64,000 bases of DNA from Thiomicrorhabdus sp963677355 (GCA_963677355.2 CAXXXQ010000002.1:372001-436000); one strand, 5' to 3'; shown: positions 50,339-58,745, counted from the stretch's first letter. Numbers and translations: made by a program. Notes: a model not told the origin generated them from the letters alone.

Positions 50339-51322
50339 TTATGCACTCTTAAACCGGTCGAGCGAAAATAATATATTGCCATGAATGTCATTGATAATAT
50401 TTTTATTCTCTTCAAAAATTATAGGAATATACTCTTTGAATTCTGAAACTGTATTAATACCATTTACCAATGCAGTTTGAACTGCTGTCTGGCATCTTGA
50501 GGTACCAAAGACCATTACCTGACTATACAACTCTAGATCCTTCTTGGTAAAGTCAACACTTCTGAAGCCAGAATGAACCGAGTTATTTCTGAAAACTCTA
50601 ATTTTATCAATGATATAGGTTAGTTCTTTATTCCAGTATGCGTACTTAGGGTGATTGCTTAACTTTTCAAGAAGATATCCTGAGACATCATTTCTATTTC
50701 TTCCATTTGGAAAGCCTAAAAACCAGCGAACCGTACCTCCGATATTGTCTGATTCTGATTCTTTTAGGAGTGCCTCTAATGCAAACCAGTAGAATAATGT
50801 TTTTAGCTGGCTATTTTTCTCATGTTTACTATTTCTAATCCAATGTAATGAACGTTGATAGCGATCACTGAGTTCCGTATTTAATGATAAAATTAAATTC
50901 GTTACATCCATGCGCTGAATATCCCCTTGATGAACAACAAAAGATATTGATGGCACATATTCGTTTTTTATTATTGGACTAATACTTCCTGACTCTAGAT
51001 TTTTAACAAGCCCAATATCAGATGTTCTTAAATTAGATATTGCGAATTCCACAGACTTAAGATCTAGGATTTCAGAAAATATATTATCAGCAGAATCAAT
51101 TGCTTCATTCATCTCGTCTGCATCAACAATAGTTGCAATTCTCGCGCAATATGAATACATACCAAAATCTAAACGATTATCGCTAGCCGATTTTCTTAGA
51201 ACCTCTATTTCATATTCAAAATCTGATTTAGAAGATCTAAGCTCCACTTGCCCGTATACTTGAGTAGATGGCAGTGATATGCTTTGACTATCGAGGATTT
51301 TTAAAACTAGAAACTTACCCAC
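50339..51322 (-). CDS. HEPN-domain protein (ApeA-like), putative RNase effector
   Basis: 327 residues. Residues 1-~150 are beta-rich and unassigned. Residues ~155-285 look like an ApeA-type HEPN domain: the helix LKTLFYWFALEALLKES, a loop with NIGGTVRWFLGF, and helix YIIDKIRVFRNNSVHSGF with the metal-independent RNase motif R-x4-H (Arg245-His250, polar residue after Arg). The GTG start is preceded by GGAGG at 6 nt, and the first bases overlap the end of the upstream gene by 8 bp, so the two are translationally coupled. Use of ATA and AGA is high compared with neighbours, suggesting transfer. HEPN proteins of this type often act in abortive-infection defence; that role is inferred. Confidence 0.7.
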   Translation of the reverse strand: MGKFLVLKILDSQSISLPSTQVYGQVELRSSKSDFEYEIEVLRKSASDNRLDFGMYSYCARIATIVDADEMNEAIDSADNIFSEILDLKSVEFAISNLRTSDIGLVKNLESGSISPIIKNEYVPSISFVVHQGDIQRMDVTNLILSLNTELSDRYQRSLHWIRNSKHEKNSQLKTLFYWFALEALLKESESDNIGGTVRWFLGFPNGRNRNDVSGYLLEKLSNHPKYAYWNKELTYIIDKIRVFRNNSVHSGFRSVDFTKKDLELYSQVMVFGTSRCQTAVQTALVNGINTVSEFKEYIPIIFEENKNIINDIHGNILFSLDRFKSA

Positions 51323-51854
51323 ACTTCGCCTCCTCTAGGACTTCGACAAGCCGTTGAAGACAAATTCTTTTTATTTTTTCATGTCCGTCATCATTTAATT
51401 TTAGTCGTTCTTTTTGCAGATATTTAACAAGATTACTTGCTACAACGTAGCTTTCGAAGTTGAAGCAAACCTCAATAACAATGTTTAGTTGCTCTTTTTT
51501 CAGTCCTTTTGAGAGTAAAAATACACAACATTCTTCAATGTTTTTAAGGTTATTTACTGAAATATAGTATTTTAATCGAAAGAAATATAATTCAATATCT
51601 TTAGGCTTTGAATCGTAAAGTAGTCTATCGAACTGTCTAACACCTTCATTATCGAACGATGCTATTGACAACGAATACCCTAGTCTTATTGTTCTGGCAT
51701 GATGTGGTTTATGCTTATAGAGAACATGAAAAAAATGTTTTGCCTCAATAACCCTTCCTTTAAAAATAAGAAAACTTATATACTCGATTAGTCTTTTTAT
51801 ATACTTTTTATTTTCTTTCGGCGTATCGCGGAATCTTCTTTCAACTACTTCCAA
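51315..51854 (-). CDS. Helical-repeat (TPR-like) protein, partner of the HEPN gene
   Basis: 179 residues from a TTG start with GGAG 7 nt upstream. All-helical, with repeats reminiscent of TPR or SEL1-type pairs (YISFLIFKGRVIEAKHFFHVLYKHKPHHARTIRLGYSLSIASFDNEGVRQFDRLLYDSKPKDIELYFFRLKYYI). Basic overall. I cannot assign a family. It overlaps the HEPN gene by 8 bp and is translated first, which suggests an accessory, sensor or antitoxin-like function for the HEPN protein. Codon use is AT-rich like that of its partner. Confidence 0.65.
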   Translation of the reverse strand: MEVVERRFRDTPKENKKYIKRLIEYISFLIFKGRVIEAKHFFHVLYKHKPHHARTIRLGYSLSIASFDNEGVRQFDRLLYDSKPKDIELYFFRLKYYISVNNLKNIEECCVFLLSKGLKKEQLNIVIEVCFNFESYVVASNLVKYLQKERLKLNDDGHEKIKRICLQRLVEVLEEAKCG

Positions 51855-51947
51855 AAGTTAACTCCATCTATTGAGAATTCTGAATACATAACCATTTAAG
51901 ATAATTGACAACGCGTTAGTGAGGTCGGGTTGAGTGTATTATTAGGT

Positions 51948-52331
51948 TTAATTCTTTGCATTGAATGTCTTAATAAGATATGAATCATTTAATGTCTTTT
52001 GGTTTAAACCAGATTCTTTACAAACTGCTTTTATAAAATCGGTAAAAACACTTTCTACATTTGGCTTTCCTGAAGTTTCCAATGTTACATACAAACGCTC
52101 CATTTTCATTAAAACCTCTTTTGAGTCAGCAAATACAGCAACTACTTCATTCATTGCTGTTGAAAAGCCTTCTCCTTGGATGCTATGACGATGCCCCAAT
52201 AAACGCCGAGCTAAATCAAGTCTTAACTTATGACGTTCTAAACGATAATAAAACCAAGAAGAAATAAGTATTCCAATGATGCCTGACAGTAGAGATGAAA
52301 TTATGGTTACGATGATTGCATTACTAGACAC
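51948..52331 (-). CDS. Small membrane-anchored protein (DUF6680-like)
   Basis: 127 residues from a GTG start. One N-terminal transmembrane helix (IIVTIISSLLSGIIGILISSWFYY), then a basic helix RLERHKLRLDLARRLLGHRHSIQGEGFSTAMNEVVAVFADSKEVL and a second helical part. This pattern recalls DUF6680, found in prophages and defence-like loci; the family name is from memory and uncertain. The Shine-Dalgarno is weak. It lies 93 bp upstream of the TPR-like/HEPN pair on the same strand and may be part of the same accessory unit. Confidence 0.6.
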   Translation of the reverse strand: MSSNAIIVTIISSLLSGIIGILISSWFYYRLERHKLRLDLARRLLGHRHSIQGEGFSTAMNEVVAVFADSKEVLMKMERLYVTLETSGKPNVESVFTDFIKAVCKESGLNQKTLNDSYLIKTFNAKN

Positions 52332-52476
52332 GAATATTCTTGCTCTTTAAGTTGAAATCTAACATTTATTTTAATGAGGCGTTTTGCCTCATTATTTTGT
52401 ATTGTAAATAAAGTTTGGATTTTAATTAAGTTGTTTTACGTAATTTTTTAAGTAGGCTTAGGCTAATAGTTTAGTT

Positions 52477-52554
52477 GAGAAGCCTTTTGATTGTTTTACT
52501 TTGCCTTTATCTTATCTAAAGGCTTCTCGTGACTTTTTGCTGTTCGGCAAAAAG
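52477..52554. repeat. Inverted repeat and adjacent perfect hairpin
   Basis: GAGAAGCCTTTTGAT (52477-52491) is complementary to ATCTAAAGGCTTCTC (52514-52528) except at one position. Directly after it lies CTTTTTGC-TGTTCG-GCAAAAAG. Similar CTTTTTGC...GCAAAAAGTAACC strings occur as intergenic repeats in many proteobacteria. Confidence 0.6.
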
Positions 52555-52574
52555 TAACCAAAAAACGAACCCCG

Positions 52575-52705
52575 CTCCATAAATTGGCAAGTTCTAGGCT
52601 TGCTCACTGAAAACGCTGAACTCGCTTCGTAAACTACGCTCAGGCAGCAGCGTTTCTTAAACGTTCGCTACACCAAGAACTCTTGCCACAATTTATTCCA
52701 AGGGG
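52575..52705. repeat. Long imperfect palindrome
   Basis: The outer arms share ATAAATT, GGCAAG and TTCT-GG blocks in inverted order (52575-52597 against 52673-52704). The inner arms are GAAAACGCTG (52609-52618) and CAGCGTTTC (52648-52656). The whole could fold as one ~130-nt hairpin, compatible with a non-autonomous mobile repeat. Confidence 0.5.
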
Positions 52706-52788
52706 AGTTTTGGCGTTTGCGGATGCATTGTGCTTATAAATCAGCTAGCGGTTAGATTATTTGGATAATACGTGAAACTGTAGGGGCG

Positions 52789-53412
52789 TTATTCAACGGT
52801 ATTAAACGCGCGATCTCCGGCATCACCTAGTCCCGGGTAGATGAATTTATTACTATCCAGTCGTTGGTCGATTTGGGCGATAATGATATGTACATCGGGA
52901 TGTTTGTCGGTGACAGTCTTGATACCTTCCGGCGAGCCGATGATATTAAGAGTGATAATCTGTTTTGGCTGCTGCTCTTTGATCAGATCGATGGCATCGT
53001 TGAGTGAACCGCCGGTGGCCACCATCGGGTCAAGGATAATGACGGTTTTACCTTTGCAGTCGGGGATGCGGTTGTAGTAGGTTTTGGCAATGTGGGTGAC
53101 TTCGTCGCGTTTCATCGCTAAAAAGCCGCTCGGGCTATCGGGTAACAGAATTTCCAGAGCTTCAAGCATCGGCAAACCGGCGCGCATAATGGGTACGGTG
53201 ACAATGTCGTGTTGATTGAGAAATTCGAATTGATGCAGCCCCAACCAGGTTTTGATGGGTTTGTTTTGCATCGGCATTTGAGTAAAAGCTTCATAACAGA
53301 GAATGCGGGTCAATTCTTTTAGAGTCTGTCTGAAAGTGTTGGCTGAGATATCGACTTTGCGTAAACGGTTGATCAGTTCATTGACTAACGGATGAGAGAG
53401 TTCCTTAACCAT
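52789..53412 (-). CDS. upp: Uracil phosphoribosyltransferase
   Basis: 207 residues; salvage of uracil with PRPP to UMP, cytosolic. Motifs: VPIMRAGLPMLEALEILLP, the PRPP-binding loop VIILDPMVATGGSLNDAIDLI and the uracil-binding C-terminal YIYPGLGDAGDRAFNT-type end (KFIYPGLGDAGDRAFNT). Length is normal. It resumes core genome on the right side of the accessory block; no uraA permease is adjacent. Confidence 0.97.
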   Translation of the reverse strand: MVKELSHPLVNELINRLRKVDISANTFRQTLKELTRILCYEAFTQMPMQNKPIKTWLGLHQFEFLNQHDIVTVPIMRAGLPMLEALEILLPDSPSGFLAMKRDEVTHIAKTYYNRIPDCKGKTVIILDPMVATGGSLNDAIDLIKEQQPKQIITLNIIGSPEGIKTVTDKHPDVHIIIAQIDQRLDSNKFIYPGLGDAGDRAFNTVE

Positions 53413-53558
53413 GGATAACCTTTGTGTTTATGCTTAAAAATAACGGAGACGTTAGGCTATCTTAGTTGATGTGCTTGGGATTGCCAATCGGATTTGAAAG
53501 GATCGGGATTTGAGTAGTATTGTCGGCAGGCAATAAGGCGTGCCTGCCGAGATGGGAT

Positions 53559-54326
53559 TTAAAGTTTGGCGGCGGCGATTGCTCTTAATTTGGAAACCTC
53601 TAGTCCGGCTTTATCCGCAAAGCCTAGAGCTCGGGTGAGACGAGCAGGGGCGGAGCGTCCCATGCAGCCGTGTTGCAGATCTCCGTTAATGGCTTCGATC
53701 AAGCCGTCCATTAAACGGGAGCGATCATTACTGGTTTCGGTAAGCCAACCTTGAATATCCAAGACATCGTTGGCGACGGCGTTCATGACATCGGCATGAT
53801 CGTTCATTAAGGCTTCTACATTACCGCCGACTTCCAGTCCGGCGATATTGGTGGTGAGGATATAAAGGTTCTTGCGCACCAGTTCGTAGGTTAGTTCCGC
53901 TTCCGAATCTAGAAGGTAACTTGGCAGATCGACTTGGGCAAGTGCATCGAACACCAGTTTGGCTTTTGCACCAAATATCGGCGAAGGCAAAACCACTTTG
54001 CTATCCATTCCTTTTTTCTTCTCGAACCAGACCGAGATGACGGTTGGCGATTCGATTTCTGCGGCTTGCCAATCTCTTGGTAGCAGCTCGTTTTGCAATA
54101 GAATGACTTTATCTTTCCAAGCATCAGGGACGGAGTTTAACGTTTGGGCTATGTCCGCTTCACCAACGGCGATCAGAACGGCTTCCGGGTTGGGAATACT
54201 ATCGGCAATGATTTGCGCATCCATATCGCGGGTGACGCCTTGAACCGGGTAGCCCAAGCGTAAAAAGCCGCGAGCAAAAACACTGCCCAGTTCACCTAGC
54301 CCGATGACAATAATTGGATCTTTCAT
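53559..54326 (-). CDS. NAD(P)-binding oxidoreductase-like protein
   Basis: 255 residues from ATG 54326 (AAGGA 7 nt upstream). The N-terminal Rossmann motif IIVIGLGELGSVFARGFLRLGYPVQGVTRD, then AVLIAVGEADI and VILLQNELLPRDW, resemble the 6-phosphogluconate dehydrogenase / ketopantoate reductase superfamily. The C-terminal helical part (RKNLYILTTNIAGLEVGGNVEALMNDHADVMNAVANDVL; HGCMGRSAPARL) fits such a dimerisation domain. The conserved Lys of ketopantoate reductases may correspond to RKN. Substrate unknown. Divergent from the small membrane protein gene. Confidence 0.75.
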   Translation of the reverse strand: MKDPIIVIGLGELGSVFARGFLRLGYPVQGVTRDMDAQIIADSIPNPEAVLIAVGEADIAQTLNSVPDAWKDKVILLQNELLPRDWQAAEIESPTVISVWFEKKKGMDSKVVLPSPIFGAKAKLVFDALAQVDLPSYLLDSEAELTYELVRKNLYILTTNIAGLEVGGNVEALMNDHADVMNAVANDVLDIQGWLTETSNDRSRLMDGLIEAINGDLQHGCMGRSAPARLTRALGFADKAGLEVSKLRAIAAAKL

Positions 54327-54461
54327 TTTTAAGTCCTTATTTTTAAAAAGTATCTTGAATACTGTTGTGCAAATTGCACCAAAATGACAAAACAAAAACT
54401 ATTCTGTCACTAAAATAGGTGTAGAATAACTGCTATTAAATGAATTACAGGGATATTATCA

Positions 54462-54716
54462 ATGAATGAGCAAAAAGCAAAGTTTACCTGGCATTACTAT
54501 GTCATGGCTTTTGGCGCTCTGTTAGCTATGCTGGCGGCTACCTTGGGTTCAGTCGGCGGTATTGTTTCTGGTATGGCGATTGCTATCATCAGTCACCCAA
54601 AAATTCCTTTTCAGGGTTTAACGCGATTTGTTTTTTACATTCTGTTCGCGATTTTATACGTCTTTGCATTTCCTGACCCAGAAGTGGTCAGAGAGATGAT
54701 GAGTCAACCTGCATAA
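54462..54716 (+). CDS. Small membrane protein of unknown function
   Basis: 84 residues with two hydrophobic helices (YYVMAFGALLAMLAATLGSVGGIVSGMAIAII and FVFYILFAILYVFAF), separated by SHPKIPFQGLTR. No family recognised. The upstream region has a divergent arrangement with the oxidoreductase-like gene. It ends 22 bp before the DtxR-type regulator, so it may be the first gene of that operon. Confidence 0.65.
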   Translation: MNEQKAKFTWHYYVMAFGALLAMLAATLGSVGGIVSGMAIAIISHPKIPFQGLTRFVFYILFAILYVFAFPDPEVVREMMSQPA

Positions 54717-54738
54717 TAAAATCACTTGGTAAAAAGTT

Positions 54739-55431
54739 ATGTCGGCTTCGAAGGCGTTAGAAGACTATTTGAAAATCATTTATAAGTTGGAAGGTAGCGG
54801 CTCCGAAGATAAAGGGGTGCAGACTTCGCTGATAGCCGAACGTTTATCGATTTCTCAGGCTTCCGTTTCCAATATGATCAAGAAGTTGGCGGATCAGAAT
54901 TATGTCTCTTATGCACCATACTACGGAGTAAGCTTGACTGAATCGGGGCGCAAGATTGCCTTGAATATGATCCGTAAACACCGAATTTTGGAGCTCTATC
55001 TGGTTGAACGTTTGCATTACTCCTGGGATGAGGTAGATGAGGAGGCCGAGGTGTTGGAGCATGCGATTTCCGATACTCTGGCAAATCGAATGTGGGAGGA
55101 ACTGGGGCGTCCGACACACGACCCGCACGGTTCGCCGATCCCGTCGGTGGATGGCGAATTAATCGAGCCTAACTGGAAACCGTTGAGCGAGATTCCGTTG
55201 GAACGTCCGGTGGTGGTCAGAAGAATCAAAAACCGTAGCCCGGAAGAGTTGCGTTACCTTGCCAATATTGATTTAACCACCGGCGTGAATTTAAAGATCA
55301 AGAATATGGCGCCATTAAACGGGCCGCTGCTGGTGGAAATTGATCATAAAGAATTGCATGCGATCGATTACCGTTTGGCTATGGCGATACAGGTTGATGA
55401 CAATCAGACAAATAATGCACGGGAACAGTAG
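54739..55431 (+). CDS. DtxR/MntR-family metal-dependent transcriptional regulator
   Basis: 230 residues. Winged helix at 1-65 (SASKALEDYLKIIYKLEG; TSLIAERLSISQASVSNMIKKLADQNYV). Metal-binding dimerisation domain at 70-140 (RKHRILELYLVERLHYSWDEVDEEAEVLEHAIS; GRPTHDPHGSPIP), with the expected Glu and His ligands. A C-terminal FeoA/SH3-like domain (VVVRRIKNRSPEELRYLANIDLTTGVNLKI) makes the long DtxR/IdeR form. Probably represses uptake genes when Fe or Mn is replete. No metal transporter is adjacent; the stop codon directly precedes the ntrB ATG. Confidence 0.9.
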   Translation: MSASKALEDYLKIIYKLEGSGSEDKGVQTSLIAERLSISQASVSNMIKKLADQNYVSYAPYYGVSLTESGRKIALNMIRKHRILELYLVERLHYSWDEVDEEAEVLEHAISDTLANRMWEELGRPTHDPHGSPIPSVDGELIEPNWKPLSEIPLERPVVVRRIKNRSPEELRYLANIDLTTGVNLKIKNMAPLNGPLLVEIDHKELHAIDYRLAMAIQVDDNQTNNAREQ

Positions 55432-56484
55432 ATGAGATCAGACTTTTTTCAGGAAGTATTAGGAGGCTTGACCACGGCCGTTATTTGGTTGGACTCTTCG
55501 CAAAAGATTCAATTTATGAATGTGGCGGCCAGTGAAATTTTTCAGTTGAGCCAAAACCGTGTTGTTAATAGAGATTGGCGTCTGTTGCTGCCGAACCTAG
55601 ACGTGAATTTGGATGATGATAACGAACAGAAAGTCACCATTCACGAATATCCGATCTCCACGCCCGGGCTGGACAAGATTCGTGTCAGTTGCACGATTAC
55701 GCCTTATCAATTGAATCACCAGCAAGGTTGGTTGATTGAACTTTACGATAACGAACGACATCACCGAATTGTGGAAGAAGACGAGCGCTGGCACCAGTAC
55801 GAAGCCGGAAATCTGCTGGTTAAAACCTTGGCTCATGAAGTTAAAAATCCGTTGGCGGGTATTTTAGGCGCAACTCAGCTTTTGCAGAAACGTCATCAGG
55901 GTGATAGTAAAGATCAGGCGTTTTTGGATGTCATTTCCAAGGAAGTCACCCGTTTGAAAAATCTGGTTGACCGTATGTTGGGACCGGAAAAAAGTACCGA
56001 AAAACAGATGCATAATATTCATGATGTGATTCGATATGTATTGCAGGTGATTGATGGCGAGAAGCCGGAAAACGTAGCCATTAAGCTGGATTACGATCCA
56101 AGCATTCCCGAGATTTTGATGGATTTTGATGCGATGGTTCAAGCGTTGATGAACCTGATTAAAAACGGCATTCAGGCCATGCAATCAACCGGCGGTTTTT
56201 TAACGATAAAAACTCGTGTTGAGCATAAGTTTACCCTCGGCAGCAATACTTATCCGCTGGTGGCGGTTATCTCCATTAAAGACGAGGGAGAAGGCATTCC
56301 GGAAAATGTTTTTGATTCAATTTTTTACCCGATGGTAACCAGTAAAAAAGAGGGAACGGGATTAGGTTTGCCGGTTTCTCAAAACGTAGTTCGTCAGCAC
56401 GGCGGACTCATTGTGGCCGAGAGTGAACCGGGCAATACCGTTTTTACCGTTTACCTACCATTAAATAAGGAAAATGAACTATGA
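55432..56484 (+). CDS. glnL: Nitrogen regulation sensor kinase NtrB
   Basis: 350 residues, cytosolic histidine kinase without transmembrane segments. PAS domain at 5-60 (VLGGLTTAVIWLDSSQKIQFMNVAASEIFQLS). Dimerisation/phospho-acceptor domain with His135 in LVKTLAHEVKNPLAGILGATQLLQ. HATPase domain with N box ALMNLIKNGIQAM, G1 KDEGEGIPENV and G2 GTGLGLPVSQNVV. PII controls its kinase/phosphatase balance. It starts immediately after the DtxR-type gene and overlaps ntrC by 4 bases. Confidence 0.96.
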   Translation: MRSDFFQEVLGGLTTAVIWLDSSQKIQFMNVAASEIFQLSQNRVVNRDWRLLLPNLDVNLDDDNEQKVTIHEYPISTPGLDKIRVSCTITPYQLNHQQGWLIELYDNERHHRIVEEDERWHQYEAGNLLVKTLAHEVKNPLAGILGATQLLQKRHQGDSKDQAFLDVISKEVTRLKNLVDRMLGPEKSTEKQMHNIHDVIRYVLQVIDGEKPENVAIKLDYDPSIPEILMDFDAMVQALMNLIKNGIQAMQSTGGFLTIKTRVEHKFTLGSNTYPLVAVISIKDEGEGIPENVFDSIFYPMVTSKKEGTGLGLPVSQNVVRQHGGLIVAESEPGNTVFTVYLPLNKENEL

Positions 56485-57938
56485 GCTTGCAAGAAAGCGG
56501 TTCAAATGTAATAGATGATACAAACGAACCGATCGTCTGGGTTGTTGACGACGATGCTTCGATCCGCTGGGTGATTGAGGCCGCACTGGAAGATAAACCG
56601 TATAACGTCAAGATTTTCGATTCGCCGTTAATGGCGCTTAAGGCTTATGACGAGTTTCCGCCTTCGGCTATTTTGAGTGATGTTCGTATGCCGGATATGG
56701 ACGGTTTGACCTTTATGGAAGCCGTTCACGAATTGGATAAAAAGATTCCGGTTATCATTATGACCGCGCATGCCGACTTGGATACGGCGGTTAAATCCTA
56801 TCAGAGTCGCGCATTCGAGTATCTGCCGAAACCGTTCGATATCGATGAAGCCACCGGCTTGGTTGATCGAGCTGTTAGACGTTATCAGTCGGGTGGGGCT
56901 AAACGTACTCGTAAATCCAATAAAGCGGAGAAGCAGCCGCTGAATATCATCGGTGCTGCACCGGCGATGCAAGAAGTCTTCCGCGTTTTGGGTCGTGTTT
57001 CCCAGTTGGATGTTACCGTATTGATCAATGGTGAAACGGGGACAGGTAAAGAACTGGTCGCGAAAGCTTTGCATGAATTAAGTCCGAGATCGGAAGAGCC
57101 GTTTGTGGCACTGAACACGGCAGCGATTCCTCGTGAACTACTGGAATCGGAACTGTTCGGGCATGAAAAAGGCTCGTTTACCGGTGCGCATTCACAGCGC
57201 GTGGGGCGTTTCGAAGAAGCGAACGGCGGAACGCTATTTCTGGATGAAATCGGGGATATGCCGGTTGACCTGCAAACTCGTCTGTTACGTGTTTTGAATG
57301 ACGGCAGTTTTTATCGTGTGGGCGGAAAGACGCCGATCAAAACCAATGTCCGTGTGGTGGCGGCCACTCACCAGAATATGGAACAGTTGGTTCGTGAAGG
57401 TAAATTCCGTGAGGATTTATTGTATCGCTTGAATATCATCCGCATTAAAGTACCGGCGTTACGCGAGCGTTCAGAAGACGTGCCGTTGTTGTTGCGTTTT
57501 TATCTGGAAAAAGAAGCCAAAGCTTTGGGCTTGGAAGAGAAGTTATTGAGTAAAGAAGTGACTAAGTTCCTCTCTTCGCTACCGTGGCCGGGTAACGTCC
57601 GTCAATTAAGAAGTTTGTGCACCTGGTTGACCATTATGGCACCGGATAAAACCGTGTATATGGAAGATCTGCCGTTAGAGTTGCAGAATCCGCCGGAAGA
57701 GTATTGTGAATCGGCCGCGGACGACGACTGGGAACGCCCGCTAAGAAAGTGGGCTGAAGCCTTTATTAAGAGCGGCCGTGAAGGTTTGCATACCAGTGCA
57801 GAACAGATTTTTGAGAAGGTGCTGATTGACGTCGCTATGAAAGCGACCGGTAATCACCGTCAAAAAGCAGCGGTTCTGTTAGGTTGGGGACGAAATACTT
57901 TAACCAGAAAAACTCAAGCTTTGGGTATGGATGATTAA
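56481..57938 (+). CDS. glnG: Nitrogen regulation response regulator NtrC (sigma54 activator)
   Basis: 485 residues. Receiver domain with VWVVDDDASIRWVIEAAL and phospho-acceptor Asp67 (AILSDVRMPDMDG). AAA+ domain with Walker A NGETGTGKELVAKALH and Walker B GGTLFLDEIGDMP. The sigma54-contact loop reads GSFTGA rather than the common GAFTGA, a natural variant. A C-terminal Fis-type HTH is present (VAMKATGNHRQKAAVLLGWGRNTLTRKTQALG). Activates nitrogen-scavenging promoters when phosphorylated by NtrB. Coupled to ntrB by an ATGA overlap. Confidence 0.97.
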   Translation: MSLQESGSNVIDDTNEPIVWVVDDDASIRWVIEAALEDKPYNVKIFDSPLMALKAYDEFPPSAILSDVRMPDMDGLTFMEAVHELDKKIPVIIMTAHADLDTAVKSYQSRAFEYLPKPFDIDEATGLVDRAVRRYQSGGAKRTRKSNKAEKQPLNIIGAAPAMQEVFRVLGRVSQLDVTVLINGETGTGKELVAKALHELSPRSEEPFVALNTAAIPRELLESELFGHEKGSFTGAHSQRVGRFEEANGGTLFLDEIGDMPVDLQTRLLRVLNDGSFYRVGGKTPIKTNVRVVAATHQNMEQLVREGKFREDLLYRLNIIRIKVPALRERSEDVPLLLRFYLEKEAKALGLEEKLLSKEVTKFLSSLPWPGNVRQLRSLCTWLTIMAPDKTVYMEDLPLELQNPPEEYCESAADDDWERPLRKWAEAFIKSGREGLHTSAEQIFEKVLIDVAMKATGNHRQKAAVLLGWGRNTLTRKTQALGMDD

Positions 57939-57974
57939 TTTGTATTTCGCAGAATACAATTCAGAGCGCAAGTC

Positions 57975-58745
57975 ATGATCTGGGAAATCTGGCAGCACGC
58001 TGTCACCAAGCCGCAAATTCAAGAAGCGAAAAGCATGGGCTTTTTAAAAGAGTCCATTGCCATGACGGCTCGCGCGAAACGCTGTAAAGAAGAGTGGGGT
58101 ATTCACTATGAATACTGCCGGGCTGCGATTTTACAAGCATCGCAACGCGCAGTTCAACACCGCAGCGTATTGATTTTCGGCGCAGGTACCTTGAACGATA
58201 TACCCTTGCAAGAGTTATCGACCTTGTTCGAAAAAGTGCTGTTAGTTGATTTGGTGTTTCTCGATTCGGCTCGAAAAAAAGCTGCCGTTTATGGCAATCT
58301 CGAGTTAATCGAACATGACGTTACCGAATCGTTACAGTGGATTTATCACGGGCAGGATTTTGTGCAAAATCCGACCGCTTGGTTGGATGATGACAGTATT
58401 GATTTAGTGATTTCACTCAATCTGGTTACTCAGCTGCCGCTAATTCCGGTACGCTGGTTAATAAGGGAGTATGAGTTCACCGAAGCTCAGGTTGACGTCT
58501 TCGGCAAGCAGCTTATTTTTGCCCATCTTAACTATCTCAAACAGTTCGGTGGAGAAGTCTGTTTGATCGCCGATCGAGAAGATGTGGAATTTGATCGTAA
58601 AGGTCGTGAAATCGACCGTTTTGATCCGTGGTGGGATGTTGAAGCGCCTGAGCCTCAATATACTTGGTATTGGGATGTCGTGCCGTTGGGTGAGGGAGCT
58701 CACGGAAAATGGCAAAAAAACACCGTAGGTGTTTCATTTCTTTAA
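57975..58745 (+). CDS. Methyltransferase-like protein of unknown function
   Basis: 256 residues. A probable SAM-binding Rossmann core: VLIFGAGTLNDIPLQEL (motif I), VLLVDLVFLDSARKKAAVYGNLELIEHDVTES, and DSIDLVISLNLVTQLPLIP (motif IV/V position), followed by a C-terminal part QLIFAHLNYLKQFGGEVCLIADRE. The N-terminal 60 residues are helical (KRCKEEWGIHYEYCRAAILQA). Substrate unknown; the catalytic status is not certain because motif I is imperfect. 36 bp after ntrC, possibly read through from it. Confidence 0.65.
   Translation: MIWEIWQHAVTKPQIQEAKSMGFLKESIAMTARAKRCKEEWGIHYEYCRAAILQASQRAVQHRSVLIFGAGTLNDIPLQELSTLFEKVLLVDLVFLDSARKKAAVYGNLELIEHDVTESLQWIYHGQDFVQNPTAWLDDDSIDLVISLNLVTQLPLIPVRWLIREYEFTEAQVDVFGKQLIFAHLNYLKQFGGEVCLIADREDVEFDRKGREIDRFDPWWDVEAPEPQYTWYWDVVPLGEGAHGKWQKNTVGVSFL

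Larger units (their letters stand above)
52332..52788. other. Hairpin-rich non-coding region (457 bp)
   Basis: No credible gene. In order it holds: a hairpin AATGAGGC-GTTTT-GCCTCATT (52373-52393); an 11-bp perfect inverted repeat GAGAAGCCTTT/AAAGGCTTCTC (52477-52487, 52518-52528); a perfect hairpin CTTTTTGC-TGTTCG-GCAAAAAG (52533-52554); and a long imperfect palindrome (52575-52705). It has the look of an interspersed extragenic repeat at the edge of the accessory block. Confidence 0.6.

Noticed and set aside
52441..52788. Insertion-sequence remnant between the accessory genes and upp
   Set aside because: Inverted repeats are present but no transposase fragment in any frame and no clear target-site duplication; reported only as repeats.
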